Origin: Litoditis marina
Taxonomy: Eukaryota > Nematoda > Chromadorea > Rhabditida > Rhabditidae
Assembly: GCA_964036275.1 (NCBI GenBank)
Contig: OZ038433.1
Coordinates: forward strand, 38,659,336-38,723,335
DNA length: 64,000 nt
Direction: 5' to 3'
The notes beneath the pieces are model-generated. The model did no database searches. It saw nothing but the letters and a program-made list of their open reading frames with translations, and was not told where the DNA came from. Below, in pieces: positions 45,601 to 57,600 of the stretch. Each line of letters opens with the position of its first letter. Position 1 is the first letter of the stretch. The translations under genes and the position numbers were made by a program.

Positions 45601-48600
45601 CCTCCCAACCCCGTCAAGGTATACTTCCAGTTCCCTTCTCTCTCCAGTTCTCTCTCTTAGCTTCTTCGTAAGATCTAAGACTCTCCCTCTTTATGCTCAG
45701 CTTTCCTTCCTATGATTTCATACGACTACTGTACGCTTAACATCAGCATTTCCATAAAAATCTTGTTCTCTAGATTCTGATCGCCATTCTTTATTGAGCT
45801 TGAATACGATACCTATTCTCATTTCTACGGAATCTTTTCAATAGTTCTCTAGATCCAAATAGCTTCCCTAGTTGTCTTCGGAACCATCCAGCTAGGGTCG
45901 AACGATTCAATATTTTTCATTTTTTGCCTAGTATCCTCTTTTTCAGTGCCTTGGACAGCAGAATATGTATGTGGCTCTGTGGTATAAACACGGAAAGCCC
46001 ATCCACGGTCGTTCATGGAACAATGGTGGAGTTGTCGAGTGCTCGTTCCCTTACCTCAAGGCCGAACTTCGCACCAAGGAGCAGCTCGAGGGACAGATCC
46101 AGGTACAATACATCTTTGCTCTTACTATTCCCACCCCTCTCCCCCCCCCCTCCCTCTCGCATTCATTCTCTCACATACTACGATTTTGTTAGGCTACACA
46201 AACTACCTTTTCAATCTCATACTAACCATAAAATCCTCTCAATCTTGAACTCAGAAACTTCTTCTCATTATCTCTCGCACCATTCTCTAATACTGCTTCC
46301 TCAGTAACCTTCGCCATTGCAGGTCCTTCAATACACCGGAGACCACAACACTCAGGGTTTCTGGTACGAGTGGATCCAGTACAAGGACCGCTTCGACAAG
46401 GCTGAGGGCCGCGGCATCGTCAAGTGCGGAGACTCTTTCCCCATCCTGTGGAAGGACCGTGCTGAGGGAGCTCTGCTCGGTTTCGTCGACAACAAGACCG
46501 AGTTGACTCGCTTCTCCTGCGACGGCAAGGTCTACGAGAAGTCCGGCAAAGACCTCAACAACATGTGGATTCTGATGCGCAACTTCGTTGGAGGACCTCC
46601 CTTCTGCGAGTGTGACAACTGCCCCAAGCCACCTCCACCACCACCGGTTCCCGCCCCAGGACCTCCTCCCCCAAGGTATCGTTTCTCTACTGTGATTACT
46701 GTATGCTTTTACTTCAATACTATGACTTCAACCTTCTTCTACTTAACCTTATTTTCTATAATTTTTTATCGTCCCCGAATGTGCTTTTTGCTTCTGTTCT
46801 CATCATCCTATGTTGAACATGTAAATGTTCAGAATCATGCTCAACGAATGGATGGACATCCGTGTTGGAGATGCTTGGCCCACTCGCAAGCTCGTCAAGG
46901 CCCTCGGAAAGACCCTCGACACCCTGGCTGGAGAGAACCCCGACCAGTACATCGCTCTCTGGTTAGTTCTTTTACCATGGTTTCTCGTCTACCGCTACAG
47001 AAGCTATATTACTATGAGAAGGATTATATAGGAGAATTATATTTCCACTTTACCGACCATTACCCTAGCTTTCATTTGAAGCCGACCATTTGTTACATGA
47101 ATTTAGCTGAATCGTGAATCTTCTAAATATTATTGAAAAAATATTGAATCTATCAAAACTATTATTCCTCAGTAACCATATCACCTCGATCGGAAATTGC
47201 TGTTTCCCTTTTCTCAGCTCTCTTGCTGTTCAGCTATTCTGTTCTTACTTCCTGTTCTTTCCCTCTTTCTGTTCAGCTTGTTAAACTCTTTCCCGTTCAG
47301 GTACATGGCTGGTGAGCCTGTGATGGGACGTGTGTGGAACGAGAATGGCAAGGTCGCCGCTTGCTTCGGTTGGTTCAACAACGAGTACAGAGGAAACGTT
47401 GGATCTATCCAGCTGCTCGTCGAGCTCTCTGAGCACGTTCGCGGTTTCGACTACGGATGGATTCCTTTCACCGAGGTACATATTCATATTACTTTTATGC
47501 GCATCTAATGTTTTTTGTTGATTTCCTAGTTGACTGATGTACCACCTCTCTCCCCATTTCTATTCTCCTAATCCACTGTATCCCAATAGCCGAGTATTGC
47601 TCGTAACTTGAACACAACGTAACAACTGTTCATCATCTCGTTTACAGGCTGCCGTGTTCGGAGAGAAGGAATGGCACCCGGTGCACGTTGCTCACCACAA
47701 GGGAGACATCTCGCCCGCCGTCATCACCATGGAAGGCAAGCAGATTCTCGGAAAGAGTGACGTCCGTAACGAGAAGGCTTCCGCCGGACATGGTGGCAAG
47801 GAAAAGATGCTCAACGGACCCGCCGCCGCTTCCAGCACCATCGTGCTCTGCCGCAAGGCCAAGAAGGGATACAAGTTCGATTAGAATAAAGTGTCTTCTT
47901 CTAGCTGTATACTTTTATTTGCTTCACAACTAACAAACGCTTGTTATGTTCTTGTTCCGTGTTAGATTTATTTGTAACTTACCACATTGTTAGATGTGGC
48001 ACTCCATTGGAGAAATGTTAGGGGAAAATACGGTGTTGTGAATGCTTCACAATTACTACACGCGACTCTGAGGGAATCGCGTAGATAGGTGTTTTTCCGG
48101 TGTTTCGTAGAATATGCACAGACAAAACTATACAAAGACTCGTTGAACAAGACTTTCACACATGCAAATACCAAGAAACTACAACTAGGGAAAGTCAACA
48201 TAGTCACACTTTGATTCACCAAAAATCAACCCGGTTGCTTTTGTAAAGAAAAAAACGTTCGTTGATCTTCGAAGCAACTGACAAGCAACCGAATCGTATT
48301 TGAGAAGCAGTCAACTTCTCTTTACAAAAGCGACGATAACGAAATTAACAGACACTATCTCTTCACACAACCAGGTTGCTTCTGTGAAGAATAGTTGGTT
48401 AGTATCGAGATGCAACTCGTTCGCTTTTCCCTCGCTTCCGAAAGAAACTGAATTTTATATCAACTGCTCGATAACTATCATGATGCTTTGTTCCGTAAAT
48501 GAACTCTTCTAAAACTCTTTGGTTAGTAACGTTTTTAGCATGCTCGGTCGTTTTTCAGCCAGCTAGATCTGAAAAAAGTTTCTTAGACTGAAAAGAAAAG

Positions 48601-51600
48601 AAGTGTTTCGTTTGTACTCCGTTACTACCCCGTTATTTTTTTGTTGGCCAAAATTTGGATAATGCACGTAGCCTTATAGGGCGGACTTGACACAATCAAG
48701 TGGATATCCACCGAAAATCAACCCGGTTGCTTTAGTAGAGTAAGAACGTTCGTTGATTTACGAAGCAACTGAAAAGAAACCGAATTGGTTTTGAGAAGCA
48801 GTCAACCTCTCTTTACAAAAGCAACGATAAAGAAATTAACAGACACTATCTACACAACCAGGTTGCTTCTGTGAAGAATAGTTGGTTGGTACTGATAAGC
48901 AACTTGTTCGCTTTTCCCTTGCTGTCGGAAGAAACTGAATTTCATCTACAAAAGCAGCCGGGTTGATATCAATCCGGTTGATTGTGTAAATGGCCGCCTT
49001 TGGTAGACGATCAAACATGTCAAACAGGTTGGGCAGGAAAACGAAGATGGGGCACTTTAGGCGGCCAACTCGACAGAAAGTGCACGTGACGCTTGAGGAA
49101 ATCGCGTATATAAGCCGGCCGCCGGCTCATTTCAATCATATCGCCTACTCACCATGGTCGCCAAGAACCCTCCCGCAAAAGAAGACACCTGGGCCTTCCA
49201 GCCCATCGGAGCTCCCTTCCCTCCCAACCCCGTCAAGGTATTCTTCCAGTTCCCTTCTCTCTCCAGTTCTCTCTCTTAGCTTCTTCGTAAGATCTAAGAC
49301 TCTCCCTCTTTATGCTCAGCTTTCCTTCCTATGATTTCATACGACTACTGTACGCTTAACATCAGCATTTCAATAAAAATCTTGTTCTCTAGATTCTCAT
49401 CGCCATTCTTTATTGAGCTTGAATACGATACCTATTCTCATTTCTACGGAATCTTTTCAATAGTTCTCTAGATCCAAATAGCTTCCCTAGTTCAGTTGTC
49501 TTCGGAACCATCCAGCTAGGGTCGAACGATTCAATATTTTTCATTTTTTGCCTAGTATCCTCTTTTTCAGTGCCTTGGACAGCAGAACATGTATGTGGCT
49601 CTGTGGTACAAACATGGAAAGCCCATCCACGGTCGTTCATGGAACAATGGTGGAGTTGTCGAGTGCTCGTTCCCTTACCTCAAGGCCGAACTTCGCACCA
49701 AGGAGCAGCTCGAGGGACAGATCCAGGTACAATACATCTTTGATCTTACTATTCCCACCCCTCTCCCCCCCCCCTCCCTCTCGCATTCATTCTCTCACAT
49801 ACTACGATTTTGTTAGGCTATCAGTAGGCACATTACTCTGTGTTTCACTCTCATACTCACTCTCTCTCTCTCCCCCAGCTCACACTTTTTCTAATACTGC
49901 TTCCTCAGTAACCTTCGCCATTGCAGGTCCTTCAATACACCGGAGACCACAACACTCAGGGTTTCTGGTACGAGTGGATCCAGTACAAGGACCGCTTCGA
50001 CAAGGCTGAGGGCCGCGGCATCGTCAAGTGCGGAGACTCTTTCCCCATCCTGTGGAAGGACCGTGCTGAGGGAGCTCTGCTTGGTTTCGTTGACAACAAG
50101 ACCGAGTTAACTCGCTTCTCCTGCGACGGCAAGGTCTACGAGAAGTCGGGCAGCGACCTCAACAACATGTGGATTCTGATGCGCAACTTCGTTGGAGGAC
50201 CTCCCTTCTGCGAGTGTGACAACTGTCCCAAGCCACCACCCGTTCCCGCTCCGGGACCTCCTCCCCCAAGGTACCGTTTCTCTAGTTACGTTGTACCTCA
50301 GTTTTGTAATTACTGCATAACTAAACTAACTTGACCAAGTAATTGACTAACCATATAACATATTAGCTTAGCAATTTCTTAGCTTGCCGCAGAAAGTTCA
50401 CTAGCTTGCCCTAGCTAGCTTAGTTTGCCCAATCGTTGTTTAAAATCTTACTTACTTGCATTTCTATCTGTTCGACGTTCACTTTCAACTGTTCAACTCT
50501 TGTTCCCGTTATGTGCGTTTGTTCAACATGTAAATGTTCAGAATCATGCTCAACGAATGGATGGATATCCGTGTTGGAGATGCTTGGCCCACTCGCAAGC
50601 TCGTCAAGGCTCTGGGCAAGACCCTCGACACCCTGGCTGGAGAGAACCCCGACCAGTACATCGCTCTCTGGTTAGTTTTTTTTTTACTATGGCTTTCTCT
50701 TCTACCGCTACAGAAGCTCTATTACTCTTCCTTCCTCTTCCTGTTCTTCCTGTTCCTTCTCTCTTTCTGTTCAGCTTGTTCTTGTTCAACTCTTTCCCGT
50801 TCAGGTACATGGCTGGTGAGCCTGTGATGGGACGTGTGTGGAACGAGAATGGCAAGGTCGCCGCTTGCTTCGGTTGGTTCAACAACGAGTACAGAGGAAA
50901 CGTTGGATCTATCCAGCTGCTCGTCGAGCTCTCTGAGCACGTTCGCGGTTTCGACTACGGATGGATTCCTTTCACTGAGGTACATATTTTTCTTCTCTAT
51001 TTCTTCTACTTCTCTCCTAAACTGACAATTCTATTCTGACAGCTCGGCATAGCCGTAATCATACCTCCACAGATTTAACGTATTTATCGTTTCACCTCGC
51101 GTCGTTTCGAGGCGGTGATCATCATACATATCTCTTGTGCAGTAGTGGTACAGTTTATACCTCATAATGGGCATGTTCTGAGACACAGATTCAGTTACTT
51201 GCCAGGAGTAGAACTAGCTGACGACGAATTGACTGTGAAAATTCATTCCTGTTAAGAATACTGGCCAGCGTTTCCCAGTCGCTTGTGGTCAGACTTTCTA
51301 TCTCGAACCTCCTCCACACTGCACTATAACTATAACTATAACCGTGTCGAATAATATTTCATTCTTGAACACTACCTTTCAATATGAAAAAAACTTCATT
51401 TAATCTTCTTCTCATTTACAGGCTGCCGTGTTCGGAGAGAAGGAATGGCACCCGGTGCACGTTGCTCACCACAAGGGAGACATCTCGCCCGCCGTCATCA
51501 CCATGGAAGGCAAGCAGATTCTCGGAAAGAGTGACGTCCGCAACGAGAAGGCTTCCGCCGGACATGGTGGCAAGGAAAAGATGCTCAACGGACCCGCCGC

Positions 51601-54600
51601 CGCTTCCAGCACCATCGTGCTCTGCCGCAAGGCCAAGAAGGGATACAAGTTCGATTAGAATAAAGTGTCCTCTTCTGGATTTTATTTTGCTTCCTTTACA
51701 ACTTTCACCTCACTAATACAACACACTTTCACTACAACTACATTTTTCCCATATGATTTCCCATTTTCATTTCCCACTTTCCGGCCAATTCACGGAGAAC
51801 CTGGTTTCTCCCGAACTGAATCGGGAACTTATCATTCGGAACAGAGTCCCCCAATCTCCCGGTGAACGGTTCGAACCGAACCGCGAGCGAACGAACGAAG
51901 TCGAGCTGAACGACAACCGAGAAATTCTAAGCTGATTCGTGGTTCGTCTGGCAAAATCGTTCGCAAATGCCGCAGTTTTGCTATGAATTTAACCCGAAAG
52001 CTTTGAAAAATATATACGGTTCGCGGTTCGAATAATCCACTGGAGAACCGGGTGATGTCGATTCCGAGCGATCGGTTCGGTTCTCGAGTGAATTCGCCAG
52101 ACTGGCACTTTCTAACACTTTTTTACAGACTAACTACTTATTGGCTAACTACTACTAACTTATTGGCGATATATTGACTACAACTCTTACAAAACTTCAG
52201 CAACTACCTACCGACGCCTGTTCTTTGTTATCCTTCTTTTTCTTCTCCTTTTCCTTCTTCTTTGGCTTGGGACTGTTGGGCGTAGACTTGCTGCCCTTGA
52301 CCATCAACGAGTGGGCTGCAGCTGGGTCGTAGTTTGGGTCTTCTACTTCTTGTATCCTAAATATACCCATACATTGAAAGGAATGCGAAAAATGTCTCTC
52401 CAAAGATATCGCTGCTTATGTTGACTACTCTACATGCTTACTCAGAATATGCGTCGTTGGAAAACAGTAAAATACTGTTTATACAGCGTGGCTGTCATAG
52501 ATATCGACTTTTTCCTCTCGTCGTCTGACTCTCCGGCGCCCGCATTGTCTCTTCATTTGTTGCAATACATTTTCGACCAAACGCGAATTTGTAATTAACA
52601 GGCTTTGGTCTGAGTATCCCCGAGAACACTATAACAACATCTAAAACTCCCAAAGAGAAAGAGAGAATAACTCAATTTGCTCTAAACATATTCACAACAA
52701 CCGAGATTGATACTTTATCTATCTGCGAACCTATAGCTGAGATTCCTGAGCAGACAGACTACGTTTTCCACGGGGACCGAGTCGACTTGGTTTCGTTGAA
52801 TGGCCAATGTGAGGAAATGCACGAGGCCTTCTATCAGGTTCGGACACAGACGCAGCTGGCGACGGGCGGCAGCACTGGCAGCCGAGATGTTCCTGAAGAG
52901 TTACATTTTATAAAACTCTTAACATTTCTACACTACAATTCCACTATTTCAACTATTTTCAATTTCAAAACATCAATTTGCAATCATCATATTCTCCCCC
53001 CTTTCTTTGCAAAACATCATCCGCATGGAGACGCTATTTCCTGTTTTCCAGAATTTGTCGAAAACGCGTTATCCCGGTGCCGTTTTCCCATGGAATACCC
53101 AAGAGAGAATCAGGGATATGCCGGTTGAAAATAAACAAGTGAGGAACAGGTTTACCGTTCACCTACCAAGACAAAACTGGCGGCGGTCTCGTTTCTGGAA
53201 AACCCGTTCAAATTCGCTCGTTTTGGGTTATTCCCAAGAACTTTGGGTTATTCCCGAAAACTACCCAAGACTTAGATGACTGAATCGAGAGATTCTATGA
53301 CAAAAATGGTCCAGCTCCCAGTTAACTTTTTCCACTAGGGTGAAACAACCGCTAAAGCAAGACTGATCGATACACTGATCGACCAATCAACGATCAAGAC
53401 TGATCTACTGATCGAAGTTCATACCTCAGCACTCCGGTAGAGTTCTTAAAGGTGGGTGCCCCGTAGTGTGCGATGGGATCAACTGCTCCGTTGGCCAGAC
53501 CATTTTGGAAGCCCGTACCCGGAACAACGACCTGCAACAATCGTTAAAGATACGCAGAGAAAATACAAAAGTAAAGAAGCACAAATTAGTTTTCGCTACT
53601 TTAGAAAACTGCTTACAAGAGCGCACAATACTTCCCTTTCTAACAGAAAAATGGTACGACGTAAAAGAGCCAATCTTCGACAGACAGCTGGCGATAACAG
53701 AAAAACAGAACTCAGAGGACATATTTTTTTTCAAAGGGTTTGGTGACGACCTGCGAAGTCTTGCTTACAGTTTGGCTATTACAGTTCACGTTGTCTAACA
53801 TGTTTACAGTTTGGCTATTACAGTTCACGTTTTCCAACATAACGGGCTGGACTTTTGAAACATCTCTCTTCCATACTCTGCATCTCTCTCTATCTCTCTC
53901 TCTCACCTGCTGCACTAGAGCATCTGTGGCCGAGTTAAGAATGGCCGGTTTGAGCATATCGGTTGATGACAGATTCCAGAGGGCAGCCGTACATTCTTCT
54001 TTGACAGCCGCTTCGTGGGTGGTCTGGAGGAGAGCCGTCAACAGACGAACTCCGTCCCCGTCTAGGATGGCCAACTGAAATAATCAATATTATAATAAAT
54101 AAAATCACTGAACAATAGCAAACAGTTATGAGATATGCTTTACTTACACTCCTCCTTTACTGGGAGGAAGCCCGTGCCCATTACTTACTTATCACAACAC
54201 TGCCAATATCTTTTGCATCCGAGAGATGCAAGACCATGTATGTGCTTGTTATTACAGTAACGTTTTTATGACAGTGTGTAGAGACCATTTAGTGCACATT
54301 CCACATGGTCGAAACAAGCTCAATAAATCAAGGTAAACGGTCGAATTGCCCACCTTATTCTTCTCGTTTTCCTTGCCGAAACAGAGGTTCTTTAGACACG
54401 CGCAGGCGTTCCTTTGAATGACCGGCATGTCGTGTTTTAACAACTTGATCAACTTCGGGATACCGCCATATTCTCTGGAATACAGTAAACAATGCGACGG
54501 GAATGGAGGGACTGAGGTTTAGGTCACACAAACAGTTTTCGTTTCATCGATAGTTGGTATATGAAACATATAAAAAAGTTTTTAGTAATATAACTCCAAA

Positions 54601-57600
54601 TCACTCAAAACCGCCTGCCTATCGTTACCTATAACTGAACCATGTGATATATAGCTCGTCTTCCGGCAGAAGTGAAAAAAAAAGTCGGTGGTAGAGTGAA
54701 ACTTCCACAGATTACTTCTACCTCGTACCCTAATAGTATTTCAACTTCTCGAAAATTATATCTCCAACTCCAATCCAGATAAATAAATACAACTATCAGC
54801 AAGTACCTCGTTTCATCCTTGATCATGTTGTCACTGAACGTGAGATGTTGCAGATAGCCACTGGCATTCAGTTGTTTGTCCCGGTCCGGACTGTCCAGAT
54901 AGTCGATAACTTCCTTCAGCGAAGGATCACGCCATCGTACTGAAACATAAGGAAATCAGGTTCCACAAGTATGTGACTGCAACATCTACACCACTCTGCC
55001 ATCCTAGATACATTGTCAAATAGTACCTATTATTACAGTTCAGTAGTTTTTGTTTTGATTCGCCATATTTCCCAGGTTTGAACAGAGTTGTACAAGCAAT
55101 AAAACAGTGGTGCAAGGTGAGAGTTATGAGAGAGATGCCAAATTCGAATATCCATAGCTACTCGCACTTGAAATAACGTTAACACAAAATCAGAAACTAG
55201 GTGAGAACCAACAAGAATGAAAAGGGAAATATTGTGATAAATGATCATAAACTAATACTCACACGTTCCGTTATTCATAGAGGTGCCTCCTCCGACTCGC
55301 CGCAGCGGCGGCGGAGAATCGTCGCGTTCCGGCAAGGGCGGCGACTCGCGGACCATTTCCTCTTGAAGAAGGTTGACGGCACCGTAACGCTCCGCCTCGA
55401 CAAACTTCACGTCGCCTGTAAAAATTCAATTGTACTATGTACACGTCGTATATGATAACTCGATATATAACATTTATAATACGAAAAGCAACGTTTCCTT
55501 ACAAGAGAAGGACCTTAAAAGCCTTCATCGTATACTAGGAACTCTATCAAACAATGTTCGTTCAAGTCTGGTCATTTTCTTTTCCGAAAATCGACCAGTC
55601 CAACCGCCTCTTCACAGTTGTGGGCTGTACCGTACACCAAACTGCTTTCTCTTTTCGCTGCAATTTACCAGCATAAGTCCTTGAGATGTTAAATCAGCTT
55701 ACCAGGGTTGGACTGAATGGTGACTGGGGGAGAGGGTTCCGAGACCTCCGAACAGCCGACCACGTTGTGGGCCATGACACGGAACTGATACTCGTGTCCG
55801 ACGATCAGATCACCCACTGGAAAATTGAGGAAAATCAATAAATGATCAAAATCACTCACTCTTTCCAATTCGGGCAAACTATCACCGGCTACAAACCATA
55901 TCAATGAAGAAATGAAGATTACAAGCAAAACCTAACAAAAATACTGAATATTGAAATGAGAAGATAACTTTGCTCACCAGTCATTTTGCAGGCGCGAACA
56001 GGTTGATCGTTCACTTTATACCAGCCCACATCTTGTTGGAAATCACGAAACTCCACGTCATAGCCCTAAACAAAACAAAAAAGCTAGGATAACTACACCT
56101 CCTTCACCCAAAACTGTAGTACCCAGAAAACTTGCAGATACGACTCGCTGATAGATGAATGATATGTATGTGAAATATACGTGACGCTGACCATACTTTA
56201 TCTAATGTATAGCTAAGTGAATGCGTAATTAATACACTCAGCATTGGGTAATGTAGATGAGACAGAGAAAAAAAAACATAGAACTTACAAGCACTGGTAG
56301 GGTACTGTGAGCGGGTAACCAACAAATGGTTATTCGGTCGCCGTCAATCTCCAGATATTCTGGGGCCTGCGGTCGTTCAGGAGCTCCTTTCACACCAGAG
56401 GCTGACAGAAAGTATTATTTCACATGTTCGTGACGTGATGGTCACATTATGGCACTACACACAGGTACGGTTCGACTTTTCCTTTGAAAAATGTGCTGCC
56501 CTTTGTTCGATGGTAGTTATGAAACTGCCGAGGACGTTTAACAGAGAAAATGAAGAAAGCCTAAGGAAAAAACTCACATTTCCACATCGGTCGAAGCACG
56601 ATGATGTCAGATACTTCGGAGGGATGAGAAACATATCCACCAGCCACACAAATCACCCGAAACTCGTAGGTAGAACCGGCCCGCAGCCCTTCCACTGAAC
56701 ATGAGCAAGATGTCAGACATATTAGACATTCAAAACAACATCTTTGGAACAAACCCTTCAGACAAACAATACGATCCAGAATAAAATTTCACGTAACAGT
56801 TCCGTGAAGTTCCCATCAGTCAGATATAATAGAAAACCATATTTATTTTTGCCAACGTTGAAAGAAATTTCCATTTTCACACAAAAGGTTTCCCCGTATT
56901 TCAATCTTAAACGGCTTATTGTTTGTACTGAATGTATGCGTGAAACGTGGAGAACGTGTATATCCTAGACAACTGACCGTGTATACAGTTCTGTGTGATG
57001 GGATGTTGGTTGGCCGTGTACCAGCTGGGGTCGCCCACCTCGCGGAACTCGACCACGTAGCCGGCACCTTCGAGTGACTCGTCCCATTCCAACTTCACCC
57101 AGTCCATATCGGCCTCCACCAACTGAAATACACATTGATTTACGTGAATACAACATCCGGGCCGATTTCGTCCCCAAGCAAATGTCGAACCGATTATTCA
57201 ATAACCAAGTGGTTCGATGAGGTGATTCAGTTCGTTTGCCTGCGCTAGAGACCGAACCACAACTGTGCAATCAATATTTTTTTGAGAAGATTTCGTACAG
57301 GAAGTGATTCACCCAGCATACGACAGAGTGCCACTGAACAGGCTAAGACGATAAATCTAACCGATACTCTCGCTACCGTTGTGACAAATATGAGTGGTTA
57401 TCAGGAGAAATGTTTTGATTAACGTCTCCAGGTACACAGTAGTTTAGAATAAGAGACAAATGAAGCATAGCTATTCTCCAACCTGTGGTTGTCCGGGAGG
57501 TCTGAGATCATCAGATAGAGGTCGGGCGCCGGCGCCTCTTTGAGGAGCAGCGGGCTTGATGGGCACTGCACCGGAGGAACTGAAGCACACGTGAGGTGAC

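Larger units (their letters stand above)
44999..52211 (-). other. 7.2-kb jac-1 intron hosting two opposite-strand genes
   Basis: The intron lies within the armadillo-coding part, between the lysine-rich loop exon (52356-52212) and the exon starting GAAVLW (44998-44915). Exon phases across it are both 0 and the joined protein reads straight through conserved catenin sequence, so the intron boundaries are secure. It contains the two plus-strand genes at 45535-47884 and 49154-51658, a pair of ~240-bp direct repeats between them, a dispersed repeat inside the second gene and a GGTTCG-type inverted repeat at 51782-52100. Confidence 0.9.

Noticed and set aside
46317..47117. A single 266-codon plus-strand frame in copy A
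   Set aside because: It reads through introns 3 and 4. Comparison with copy B shows clear splice sites and a different, conserved protein after splicing.
47281..47487. Antisense frames over the nested-gene exons (also 50722-50985, 47692-47874, 51466-51648)
   Set aside because: They are shadows of strongly codon-biased plus-strand exons and have no independent signals.
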